Both the position numbers and the translations under genes were made by a program. The notes under the pieces were generated by a model. That model did no database searches and was not told where the DNA came from. It saw only the letters and a list, made by a program, of their open reading frames with translations. This document shows, in pieces, positions 48,651-59,771 of a stretch of DNA of 64,000 nucleotides. Positions within the stretch are counted from its first letter, which is position 1. Every line of letters begins with the position of its first letter. The stretch covers positions 6,766,392 to 6,830,391 of the forward strand of contig NC_133297.1 in the NCBI RefSeq assembly GCF_005239225.2. Reading direction: 5' to 3'. The stretch comes from Populus alba. Lineage: Eukaryota > Streptophyta > Magnoliopsida > Malpighiales > Salicaceae.

Positions 48651-50874
48651 CAACGACTATTTCCCCCATCGACATGACAGTGAAAGAGATTAATTTTAAT
48701 TTTATTTTTTATTAATTATATTTTCCTGTTGTTTTTCTTTCCATACATTTATTTTATTCCATTAAATGTATTTTTAGTCTCTTTTTTTCTTCAATCTTAT
48801 CATTGAATATTTTATTAATTTTTAATTTATTAACATGATTTATTTGGGCTGAGATCATCGTATTTTCAAAGAAACTTCTTGGTAGTTGACTAATACTCAA
48901 GTTTATTTTTATTATTATATTATAAAATAAAATAATAAATCTTTTTTGACAAAGTTTTTAAACTTGATAGGGCTTATGATTTGGGTTGAGTATTTCGTGA
49001 AGTTAAGCTGCAAAGCCCATCATGTTTTTATCGATTATTCATGTTACCTTCAGAACCACCACATAGATTGGATCTTTATAGAAACAACTTTTATACAAGT
49101 TAATTTTAAAATTAAACTGGACAATAAATCAGTTAGGACTTTTAAGGTTTACCCCTAGATTGAATTTGATAACAATACAAATAATTTTATTTATTTATTT
49201 AATTCTATCTTTCAGTTTTGTTCTTTCGGATTGAAATTTTTTTATTTTTTTTATTTAATTGATTTTCATAATTTATTTTAATTTTTATAAGATTATCACA
49301 ATATTAAACAAATATTTTAATTTTACATATATCTATTTTTATTATAATATCTATTTTACAACTTTTGTTTCGCATTCAATTTTTTTTTTTTAATCCAGCT
49401 GCGCGGGCCGGGAAACTAGCTCACCAGCTCCATTGCAAAATTGTCCAAGAAAGCAGAAAATGTTACAATTCTTCACAAAAGAATTGTCATCCCACTGATT
49501 TTTTTTTTTTTGAAGAATGTTTGAAGATCCGGATCTTTCAAAGCTAGAGATTTGATGCTTCAAGAGAACACGGTGAAGATTTGATATACTTTTCTTGGCT
49601 TGACTTGATGAATACTTTGAATATGTTTCTTGATCTCTCTTCAAGGTGTTGCAGGTGAACTTTACAAGGCGTGTTAGGCTTGATCTGGTATAACTTTAAT
49701 GTTCAAACTTCAAAGACATCAAATCAATAGAGAAAATATATATGCTTGAGAAGTTTCTTAAAAAAAAAATTGTTCTCGAAGAGAATTCAGTGTTATGTTT
49801 TTTTTTTTTTAGTATGAATCCCTTAATTTATGAATATTTGGAGAGTTTTTTTTAAAAAAATATTGAGGTAAGAGTCATACAAAAACGTGTTTTTTTTTAT
49901 AGAGTTTTTTTTTTTTAAAAAAAAACTTGTGTTTTTTTATATATTTTGTTTTTGGCGAGTATAAATCCCTCTAGTTGTAATTATGTTTGGAATGCTCATG
50001 AGAAATATATCATAGGGATATATGCGAATTATAAAATTATTTATAAATTGTTTTTTAATGGCTCTTGATAAACTTAGAACACATGATTATATAAAAAAAA
50101 AGGTAGTTCTAGGTGAATAAAAGATAATACATAGCAATGAAATTTTGATTTACCAAATACCTTCCTAATATTTAATTAAATAAACAAATAAAACTAAGAA
50201 ATCACTCCGCCCACAATAAAATTGTCGCGACCACTAAAATAACTTGGCAATTCACATTGGAAAATTCCACAACCCATAAACAACAATTGAATCCTCACAA
50301 AATCAATCCCGTCAATTTAACCCTTCCATCGCACGCAAAACAACCAATAAACCCTTCAAACATGAAAAAATAACAACGCAATAAATCAAAATCATAAAAA
50401 CAGCCATATCCATGATCAATTGATCCAATAAAAAAAAACTACCAAGTAAAGAAAACGTTAAAGGATCTATTGGCAAATTCAAGAAGAATAAGGACTGAGC
50501 TATTACCTTAAAACAACTCATGTCATGACTTATTGAACGCGTGCCAATATGCTATCGATCAACAAAATTGGGGTGACAACATTGAAAAAATTCTAACATA
50601 AAAGGTTAATTTTAAAACAACGAATAATCGAGGGGCGTTTTAAACAATAAACAAAGATATAAGGACGTGCGGAATGAAAGCCTTAAACCTTGGAATGGAT
50701 ATGGATTGGACTGGAGGTGAGAATGAAGAGTATTTTATTTCTACTCATGACAACTTCAAATTAAACGGTCAAATTTTTTCTAGAGGGTCTTAATTTTATT
50801 ACGCCTTTGCGCGTTTTCCAGCTGTACAAATCTCTAATTTCCACGCTACTGTTTCGGAGCTGTTTGTAATTGTG

Positions 50875-51030
50875 TTTTAAAGGGTATTTTATGAAAAATT
50901 AAATTAATTTCATTTAAAGATAATTTTTTTAAATTGTTTTAAGACACAAAAATTAAAAATATATTTTTAAAAAATATTATTTTAATATATTAAAAAAAAA
51001 AAAACATTTTCAAAAAATACGACGCAGCCT
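50875..51030. repeat. AT-rich MITE-like repeat in the PLAC8-gene promoter region
   Basis: It contains aaaaatattattttaatata and ends with ttttcaaaaaatacgacgca, like other copies. It lies 135-290 bp upstream of the PLAC8-family start codon. Confidence 0.4.
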
Positions 51031-51164
51031 TCCCTGTCCGCATTGTGTGCTAGTACTATTTCTTTTTTATTTTACGAGACCACAATACTGAACGCTACAA
51101 TTCCTTCCCGTACCTGACAAGATCCCCCTCCCATTCTCTTCTCTCTCTAAGAAACCGGAGGAAA

Positions 51165-53068
51165 ATGGGGCTGGACGATCAAGTTGAGAAAATGGAGATG
51201 CGTAAGAATTATAGGAATGTCTGGCACACCAATCTCTTGAGCACCATCTCCGCCGACACTCCTTGTATGCACTCTTCTCTCTTTCCCCACACCTTTTATT
51301 TTCGTTTCGTTTTGTTTCTTCGTTTAGAATTTCTTTTACTGGTTCTATTATTTTGTTTGATTCGTTGTTATTTTTTCAATCTTGATTTGATTTCTAAACG
51401 CGATTCTGTTAATGCTCTGTAAACAGAATTTTCGTCAAAACTTAGCCTAATCTTGCTTTTCTTTTTTATGGCGTAGTTGACTCTGAGATTTCCATTAGGT
51501 TGAATTTGTCTTCCCTCTCGTTTTCTCAGCTGCCAAACAAATTAGCGCCTTTTGTTTTTATTTTTGTAGCCATCTGCTTGGTTGTTTGTAAAATTATAAA
51601 CATAAAATTGAAACCGAAATGTTAATATTCAGGACTCGTCCAAACTGCATGTTTTTTCCGGTTAATATTCTTCTTTTTTTATATTGGCAGTTGAATTTAT
51701 TCTTTTTGTTTATAATTATACTTTATTTTATCGCAAAATTTGATATATTATTGATAATATACTATCATTTACATTTGATCTCTGTTCTGATTTTCTGCTT
51801 TATGGTGGACTGGTATGCAGATTGTCTGTTCTCATTATTTTGGTAAGTTCTGTCATCTTTTTAATGCACTGTTGCTTAGATACTACATTTGGATCTTGTT
51901 TTTGGGTCAGTTTTTAAATTTGTTTGAAAGAATTTATGATTGTGGGATTGCTATATGAGTTTGTTTTTCATATATTCTTGTCGATCAGGAATAAGATGTT
52001 TAGTGTTTTTGGTTTTGAGTTTATAATGATTCAAATTGCAGCTCCTGGTCAGTGTCATGGATTGTTTAGCAAACACGTATGACTTAATCATTTGAAGATT
52101 GAAGTTATTTGTAGTGGTTGCTACTAAAATCCAGGATACAATAAAGATATTTTTGCTTCATGCTTGTTAATAAGATCGGGAGAGTGATGAAAGCAGTGTT
52201 TTCTAACGAGTATGGCTACAAAGTTTATTGTGTTATTTAGTTTTTGAGCTAGTGGGATTTGGTTTTATGAAGCTTTTAATGCCTGGAAACTGAGCGACTG
52301 ATATAGATTAAATGGAAAGATTTTTTCTAACAAGAGAAAAGAAGTTCCTTTTTTGTATAAAAACACATCACTATGGAAGTTGGACTTCGAAAAACGAATT
52401 GTCATTGTCATGGACTCTGGCGTACTTGAGGTTTTATGTGATTGCCAGTGTTGCTTTTGCTGTGTTTGAAAATTTTGAATTGTGTGAAAGATGTGAGAAT
52501 ATTTATCAGATTAAAAAAGTTTTTGTTTTGTTTTGTTTGTGATAGTGGACCATGTGTCTCATACATGCTGCGCAAACGAGCTCTTTACAATGACATGTCA
52601 AGGTAATTGCTGTTGCTTTCTCCTTGGGTTTCCACCCTGACTAGAATCAAAGCGAGTACTAGCATAATTTTCGCATCTGCTCTCCTGTAGGTATGTCTGC
52701 TGTGCTGGCTATCTTCCATGTAGTGGGAAGTGCGGAGAAAGTAAATGTCCTGAACTTTGCCTTGGCACTGAGGTTTGACACTGATCTGTTCTTTTTTCAT
52801 CTATTTATGGAGTTCCCCAACTTCTTGTCAACAACTAGAGGGATAGGCAGAGAATCTTTCTTTTGGACTCTTGTTTATGGATCATTAGAGTTTTTAACAT
52901 GCTGTCCACCCACCCGACAATAAGTATCCTTGAAGATTAATTTCTCTTCCTGTTTCCCTTATTCTTCAGGTCGTCTGCTGCTTCTGTAATTCAGTTGCCT
53001 CAACTCGCTTCCTATTGCAAGATGAATTCAATATACAAACTACACAATGCGACAACTGCATTATTGTA

Positions 53069-53110
<42 letters not shown>

Positions 53111-53968
53111 TGTGGATGATGTTTTCGCATGGATAGCTCTTCCATTTTTCAGAAAGCTACCTCAACTATGACATGCTTCCTTTTGTAGGGATTTATGTTC
53201 TGCCTGCAGCAATTAGCATGTATATGTTCATTAGTTGCTTGCATAACTGGAAATGATGAAATTGGAGACCTTGCCCAGATGCTGAGCTGTTTGTCTGATT
53301 TGGTTTATTGCTCGTAAGGAATTTAGTTCACTTATTTCAATGTTCGGGAGACCTCAAAATCATTGAATTAATTCTTCTCCTTTTTTCTGTTTTGGCAGGG
53401 TCTGCGCATGTATTCAGGTATGCTATAAAATAAAACCTCAAGTGCCTGTTGAATGGATCGGCATGTTACTCTTGTAGCCAAAACAACAGGACCTGCTTTA
53501 GGTCATCTAGGATTGTTGAAATAATTTATTAGTATAATCTACAAGTTACTCTTCTTTAAGAAACAGGATTGAAAAGGTCACACATCACAAAATCTTGATG
53601 CCCAACTTTTGCAACCAGTGGCTTTTAATAGATTGATAAATTATCAATCTTACTCATCTAATTCCTTGGTGGGTTAAAAGAATCGTTTTACAATTACATG
53701 ATTTTCTGCAAATTCCTGGTTTATGCAGACCCAGCACAAGGTTGAGATGGACAAGAGAGATGGCAAGTTTGGGCCACAGCCTGCTATGGCAGTTCCTTCG
53801 GTGCAGCAGATGTCACGTATTGATCAGCCAATTCCTCCATATGCTGGCTACGCACCTCAACAAGCATATGGCCAGCCTTATGGCTATCCTCCACCCCCGC
53901 AAACTCAAGGTTACCCTCCTGCCTATCCACAACCTCATGCTTATCCTCCACATGGCTACTCAAGGTGA
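51165..53968 (+). CDS. PLAC8-family cysteine-rich protein
   Basis: Eight exons (51165-51264, 51821-51842, 52546-52602, 52691-52772, 52970-53065, 53189-53313, 53399-53417, 53729-53968) join in frame to 246 residues. Cys-rich segments (YVCCAGYLPCSGKCGESKCPE and TTQCDNCIIGFMFC) and a short hydrophobic stretch (CLQQLACICSLVACI) fit PLAC8 family members such as Arabidopsis At1g63830, At4g23470 and At5g41390, as I recall them. After KVEMDKRDGKFG comes a tail of about 60 residues rich in Pro, Tyr, Gly and Gln (YGQPYGYPPPP, ending HGYSR), probably disordered. Other PLAC8 proteins affect metal transport or organ size, but this subgroup has no settled function. Exon 2 is 22 nt and exon 7 is 19 nt, both true micro-exons demanded by the reading frame. 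Confidence 0.85.
53072..53108 (+). repeat. (TC)n microsatellite
   Basis: About 18 TC units in the intron between exons 5 and 6 of the PLAC8-family gene, starting seven bases after the donor site. Confidence 0.95.
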
Positions 53969-54635
53969 ACTGGATTGAAATGCAGTCACACGCCAGTACT
54001 GAAAACATGCTTGTTCTACTCAATCTTCCATGGTTATGAGTCTTTTTATGCTCTTTATTTAGATACTAATAGTTCAGCAATTGTATCCGGGATTGTCCAT
54101 TATCCTAAAACTTTAGGAACACTTTGCCTGAGGATGTATTGATGGAGAAGTATAGTCTGGAACATCGAATACCTTTATTCAGATTGCTCATACTGTTTAA
54201 GTGTTGGTTGAAAAAAAGTCAATGGTTCAGTGTTGAGTTTGGACTAAGAAGGTTTTGGGTTTTTTCTAGTTGAATTTACCAGTAAATATTTATGCAGAAG
54301 CATTGGCATTATCCTCTGTTGATTTAATTCACGAGGGCTAGGCACTGGATGAATGCTTATACACCACAGTTTACCATTTTCAATTCATTGCGTATTTAGG
54401 GTTATGCTAGGCTTTGCTTCCTTGTGCTTTTTTTTTTTTTACGGAGACCAGAAAATAGAGCTAGGTTTTAGCCCATTGTCAGGATTTGTGCACTTTGATC
54501 GAGTGATTGTCTGTATAGTTTCGGATACCCTGCAATTGTCATCAGAAGCCTATGTATGGTGTGGATTCTCATTGTGAATCACAGTCAGGAATTGTGGTAT
54601 CGTCATCTTCATCACCATGTTTCTTATAGTTTCTT

Positions 54636-54847
54636 TTTTTTCTTTTCTTTTTTTTTTTGGTAACCCGGGGTGTCCGGGCCAGCTTACGCGCACCACGACT
54701 ATTCCCCGGGCCCACTGAACATCCTGCAAGCCCAGTAGGCAGGTAAGGCACCGCGGGGGTGACAGGCTGGTACTCTTGAGGATCGAACCCAGGACCTTCG
54801 CAAAGACAAGCTTTGCTGTTGACCAATGGGCTAGACCCTCAAGTGTA
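54636..54847 (-). mobile_element. Au-like SINE, young full copy with perfect target-site duplication
   Basis: Flanked by identical 16-bp repeats tttcttatagtttctt (54620-54635 and 54848-54863). Read on the minus strand it starts gagggtctagcccattggtc (A-box-like), has ggttcgatcctcaagag (B-box-like), and ends with the conserved gcgcgtaagctggcccggac then a T/A-rich tail. Length about 212 bp, tRNA-derived. It is the least diverged of five related copies in this window. Confidence 0.9.
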
Positions 54848-54887
54848 TTTCTTATAGTTTCTTAGCTAAATTGGTAGACGTGCAATG

Positions 54888-55065
54888 TTCTGTTTGTTTT
54901 TTTATTATTATAAAAGTGCTTCTAAAATAATTTAATTTTTTTTTATTTTTTTATTGTTTTAAATTAATATTTTTTTAGTATTTTTTAATTATTTTGATAC
55001 ACTAATATCAAAAATAATTTTTTAAAAATAAAAAATATATTATATTTTGTTTTCAATATTATTGT
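54888..55065. repeat. AT-rich MITE-like dispersed repeat
   Basis: It starts tctgtttgtttttttattat and includes ttttgatacactaatatcaa, the family's interior signature. It begins 25 bp after the SINE's right flank. Confidence 0.45.
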
Positions 55066-55834
55066 TTTAGTTTCACAACCTATGTTGTGGGTTAATTCAG
55101 TTGACCTGATTTTATAATTTAAGTTATGGATTTGATAAGTTAACTCGGGTTGATCCGAGTTAGTTTCTTTTAATTGAATTTTTTTTTAATTTTATTATTT
55201 AACATTGTATTGGTTGAGAATTAAATTTTATAATTTATTTTGATTTGATTTATATGGGTTTTAGCTGGTTAACCCGACTTCACTCATGTTAATTTAATAT
55301 ATTATTGTTTTGATATTTAATAAAAAAAAATTATCTTAATTTATTTTAATAAAATTATATTTTTATTAATCTTTTAAATTATTTTTTAACCTATCAAATC
55401 AACAAACTTATCAGGCCAACCACGTATCATTGAAAAACAATTTATATAAAAAAAAATGTTCGAAATGCTAGAAAATGTTTTTTACGTTTAAAAAATTTTA
55501 ATCCGAAACAACCATTTAGTGGGAATTAAAGTGGGTTTAAGCCTTTATGTCGTTAACGCGCACTTAAGTGGGTCCGGCTTCCATTCCTATAGCCTTTAAG
55601 AAATCAAAACTTGCTTTCCAAACAGTAAAAAGATGGATTTTTTAACGGCAGCTGATTAATCAACCTCGTTAACATCATGATAAAAATGAAGAAGAAAACG
55701 GGAAAAGGAAAAAAAATACAGATAATATTAGCTTCTCACGTGCTTGCTAGGAGTGCCAAATAGAATTTAAAATTAAGGGAGTAGAATCTTAAGATTTTCA
55801 TAAACTATTATGAGGATTGATATATTTAGAGTAT

Positions 55835-56045
55835 ATTTCGCAGTGTGATAACGATTATTTTTTAAATAATTTTTTTATATCAAAATACATATCAATGATA
55901 TTTTTTTATTTGTTAAAAATTATTTTTAACATCAGCACATTAAAACGATCCAAAACGTATAAACCATATTAAATTTTAATAAATTTTTTTTTTTGAATTT
56001 TATAGAAACACGGTTTCAACCGCGTTTCCAAAAGTGCTCTTAACA
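55835..56045. repeat. AT-rich MITE-like dispersed repeat
   Basis: It begins tatttcgcagtgtgataacg and ends caaccgcgtttccaaaagtg. The interior has attatttttaacatcagcac. Ends suggest imperfect inverted repeats. Confidence 0.45.
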
Positions 56046-56179
56046 AAATGATATTGTAGTCAAACCTCATTTTCAAATATATTCTTATAGTAAAATGACA
56101 TTGGAGTCCTTAATTTTCATAAATTAAGGGAGTAGAGAGCTGCGTCAAGGACTGCAACCATTCGTCTTGCTTAAATGTT

Positions 56180-56705
56180 CCGAGTATAAATCCAGGCCAA
56201 GATCTTAATTTCTTGTACATCTCTCTCGCATCTAATGTTTACAGGTTCTTTATCATCTCCGGCCACTCGACAACCTCCCCTCTCGAGCACAGCTCCGAAC
56301 CAGAGATAGGTCTCTCTCTCTTCCTGCTGTGATCAGATGGTGATGTTCATAAGCTGATCTTCTTGAGTCTGAATTCGCATTTTCAATGTTGTCAAGCCTT
56401 TCACCTTCGACTAGGAAATCTTGAAGAAATTAGCATCCAGGCGGTCTGATCAGAGGGAATTGACAGATTCTGAACCGGTGTGATGCACCTAGTCTGCCCT
56501 GTCCTACTCACAGAGGCCGATTTCATTATCACCACCAAACATCAAAATTATCAAGGCACCCCCACCACCTTTACAGCCAGCCCTCGCTATGGTGCGCATG
56601 ATGCACCAACACGATTGCAGTGCCATTTTTTAACAGATAAGCTTGAGAGAGGAATCACACTGCCATCACATAATGATCCAACAAAGTATTTTATCTCCTT
56701 ATATT
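56180..56705 (+). other. Possible non-coding or decayed transcript unit
   Basis: This patch is clearly less AT-rich than its surroundings. A TATA-like gagtataaatcc lies at its left edge (about 56180), followed by a CT-rich leader-like stretch (56220-56320). A 75-codon open frame at 56480-56707 shows no family I recognise and no domain features. It may be a non-coding RNA, a decayed gene end, or a 5' region of something lost. No function is proposed. Confidence 0.25.
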
Positions 56706-56964
56706 GAAAAATACCACGTTAATTCTGATCTCATGTTGCGTGAAAAATCTCTTGTTACTCTTTAAATAATTATTCATATTTACTTCTTTTTTTTTTTCAA
56801 ACCAGTTGAAATTGTTCTTATCATTTTTAGTGGTTCCAATTTTTTTTAATTCCTTTTATCATCTATATAGTAATTCTCATTACTATAAACTCAATTATAG
56901 GATTTTCATTTTACAATAAATAATATAATAACTTTATTGCCCTTACCATTATTTTTTTTTAGCC

Positions 56965-57570
56965 TTGACTTTAAGGGTTTAGTGGTGATTTTATAATGTT
57001 TTTTTTTTCTTTTGTATTATCATTTATTCATAGGGGTATTTTAGTATGTTTCAAGATAAAATAATAAAAAAAAAAAGATGTTGACATGTGTTAACCACGT
57101 GTCAGCTATCTTTGGACAATGCGTGTGGCTGACTCTAGTGGTTTTAGTTATGCTTCTGTCGTATTATTTGATTTGTCTTAACATCTTCCTTTTCTTTAAG
57201 TGATGTGTGCAGAGTGATTCATCCTTGTTTTGTGCACACTTATGTTTCCTTTTTCTTTTCTCTCTTATTCACCTTGATTTGCATACTACCCCTTGAAAAA
57301 TCCACACTATTCATTCAATTTCTTTTTCCTTCAAATTTAGTCATAGTTCTCTCAATTGTGAATTTCTTATTTGAAAAAATTATTTTCAATTTTATTATTA
57401 TTTAATTTTTTCATCTTTTAAATTTAGTCCTTATTCTTTTTATTGTTGTTTGTTGTACTTGAGGTGATTTATAATTTTTTTTTTGTAATTTCATCCTCCA
57501 ATTGGCTTTTTCAATTAGATTTAATCATCATTATTTTAACTAATAATTTTATATCTTGAAAAGATTTTTA
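56965..57570 (+). mobile_element. Dispersed non-autonomous element, copy 2
   Basis: Matches the minus strand of 36765-37341 in order and content, starting at ccttgactttaagggtttag. The left part holds gactctagtggttttagtta and the right part acttgaggtgatttataatt and atttcatcctccaatt. No open frame of note. Its edge supports the element boundary inferred next to WD40 copy A. Confidence 0.6.
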
Positions 57571-59133
57571 GATTGTTTTTTTTTTCAATAAAAATTTAGG
57601 AAAAAAGTCTGTTACAATTCATAGTGAATAAATAAGAAAGTGAACAATAAAAATGCCATATAAAACTTAATGTTTTGTTAATTAAAGCTGAATTATATTG
57701 ATGTGGTGTTTGACATTATGCATTGTTGCAGCGGATAGTTTTAAATTATGTTATTCTACTATTATTTAAATATTATGGCTTTCTATTTTATTTTCAGATG
57801 AGATTCATTAGGGTGAGGCATGTCAAAATCTCAATTTCATTTTTTTTTATTCCACTGTCGAGTAATAAAAATGTGTTTTGAAAAAACACAAGTACTAAGC
57901 TGGAGTTAGATCTTATTTATTATTTTATTGTCAAAAAAGAAGGGAAGAATAAACACAAGTGGTAAATTTGAAATTGACTTTTTTTTAATTCTATTGTCAG
58001 AAAGCAAACACATATATAAAAAAAAGTCTTCAAATTCAAATTTGATACCTGACAACCAGACTTGGCCATGACGTATTTAACACAAACCATGATCAACGTG
58101 TTGGCTAATCAAAAGACATGACATGATAAGAAATTAAAATAACAGTAGAAACACATCATAAACGCCATTTATATTTTTTTTTCCTGTGATGCGAAATGCT
58201 ATTTAAAAGTTTTTTTATTTAAAAATATATTAAAATATTTTTTTTATTTTTAACATTAAACCATAAAAAAACATTAAAAAATATCAATTTATTTTATTTT
58301 TTTAAGCAAAACTCCCTTTTAAATCATTAAAAAACACAAACTACCAGCACCAGGCAAAGTACTAGCAATTAAAAAAAAAGGAGGAAAAAAGGGGGAAATT
58401 ATGGGGCTGAAGTTTCTGTAATCCCGTAACATAAACTGACAAGATCCGAGCCCGTCGGTTAGCAGCCTGCACGCCAACAGGGTTAACCATCCGCCTAACA
58501 ATCCAAACTCCAATAATTGTAACCCCCACCCCCCCAAAACACTAGAGTGGTAAACTAGAGAGCGTTCCATGAAGAGACTAGCCAAGCTTTTTCATAAAAT
58601 ATGTACCTTCAAAGAGCTTTCTGGCTCTCGTAAAATAGTTTTTTTTTTTTTTTTCTCTTTTGTAAACTACGAGATTGATGCCCTATGGCCTACGGTAGGC
58701 CAGGAGGATTTACAGCCAAAATCTCACTAAAATCAACACACTTGGCTCTGTTTTTCAGAAGAGATCGCCAGATAAAACCAAGGAGTAGATTAACAAATTA
58801 AGCTAATAATTAATGTTATATGTTAGACCCATACTAATCATATCAACCCATTTAATCATATATGGGTAAGAGGTTCGTGTACCCAGTTCATGAAGCTGAC
58901 CCGTTTCTCCCGAAGACCAACCCCGGCATCAAGAAATTGACCATCAATTATGCATTTCAATCCCTATTTACTAGTTAAGAATAAATAAAATAAAATACTG
59001 ACAGAAATTCATGCCCAGAGAGTAAAACATTTTTTTAAAAAATATTCTTTTATTTGGCTGAATTGCCAAATCTCCATGTATATATACACTTCAGACAACC
59101 TCATCAAGCTCTCTACGAAACAGAAACATGACT

Positions 59134-59631
59134 CTATTCATCGTAAAAATCACTGTCATCACTATTTGCAGCCCATAACCGCTGATTAAACTCCCCCTGC
59201 ATCTCATCAGGCACAAACGAAGTCCTACAGAGTGGACACGTGTTCCTGTCATGATCCATCCAACGGTCCAAACAAGCCCTGTGAAAAATGTGCTTACAAT
59301 TCTTCAACCACCTGATCTCATCCTCTCCTTCAAACTCATACAAACAAACAGCACAACTCTCCGGCAAGTCACAACAATCACCATCTCCGCCGATCAAGTC
59401 CTCGAACTTGATGACAGGCAAGATTTCCCGGATCAGGGCAGCCGATGGAGACGGGGAGAAGGACGTTCGGGTTGGGTAATCGGGCCAAATATTGTCAGTC
59501 TCAAGGAAATCTGAGAGACCCACGTAGGTAAAAAGACACAAAACGAGGCCCCTGATGAAACCCAGCAAGGAAAGTGCGTGAACGAACAGCTTGGGTAATA
59601 AAACCTCCGAGTACCCAACTGGAAACCCCAT
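59134..59631 (-). CDS. BRH1: RING-H2 E3 ubiquitin ligase, BRH1-like
   Basis: A single exon encodes 165 residues, close to Arabidopsis BRH1 (brassinosteroid-responsive RING-H2) in length and sequence as recalled: MGFPVGYSEVLLPKLFV at the start, IREILPVIKFEDL in the middle, FNQRLWAA near the end. A hydrophobic segment at about 11-39 probably anchors it in a membrane. The RING-H2 domain has all eight zinc ligands: C93, C96, C112, H114, H117, C120, C132 and C135, with the Trp in LDRWMDHD expected for E2 binding. It should transfer ubiquitin to unknown targets. In Arabidopsis the BRH1 transcript responds to brassinosteroid and chitin. The lack of introns is normal for small RING-H2 genes. Confidence 0.92.
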   Translation of the reverse strand: MGFPVGYSEVLLPKLFVHALSLLGFIRGLVLCLFTYVGLSDFLETDNIWPDYPTRTSFSPSPSAALIREILPVIKFEDLIGGDGDCCDLPESCAVCLYEFEGEDEIRWLKNCKHIFHRACLDRWMDHDRNTCPLCRTSFVPDEMQGEFNQRLWAANSDDSDFYDE

Positions 59632-59763
59632 TTATAGAAAGATAATGGGAGAGAGAAGGGTCTCTCTTCAAGAATTTATAGAAAGAGAAGGGAAGAGAGA
59701 AGGGAAGCTTCTGCTTCAGCTGCTTCAGTTTTGGGATGTAGGGATAGGGAGTGCCTCTATACT

Positions 59764-59771
59764 CTTATATA
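59764..59771 (-). promoter_or_regulatory. TATA box of the RING-H2 gene
   Basis: Minus-strand TATATAAG lies about 133 bp upstream of the start codon, giving room for a 5' UTR of about 100 bases. A CACGTG G-box at 60029-60034, about 400 bp upstream, may bind bHLH or bZIP factors; that use is inferred. Confidence 0.55.

Larger units (their letters stand above)
46207..51164. other. AT-rich intergenic region without supported genes
   Basis: No gene was found. It contains MITE-like repeats (46532-46743, about 46943-47085 and 50875-51030), a (TA)n tract at 48628-48650, long poly-T and poly-A runs, and the promoter of the PLAC8-family gene near 51050-51164. A modestly higher-GC patch at 46770-46925 was not identified. 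Confidence 0.55.
53969..59133. other. Intergenic region between PLAC8 and RING-H2 genes
   Basis: It starts with the PLAC8-gene 3' UTR. It then holds a young SINE (54636-54847), MITE-like repeats (54888-55065, 55835-56045 and about 58180-58315) and the second copy of the dispersed element (56965-57570). A GC-richer stretch at 56180-56705 looks transcribed but has no recognised product. The 3' UTR of the RING-H2 gene is at the right end. Confidence 0.55.

Noticed and set aside
54569..54826. 85-codon open frame on the minus strand
   Set aside because: It lies almost entirely within the SINE at 54636-54847.
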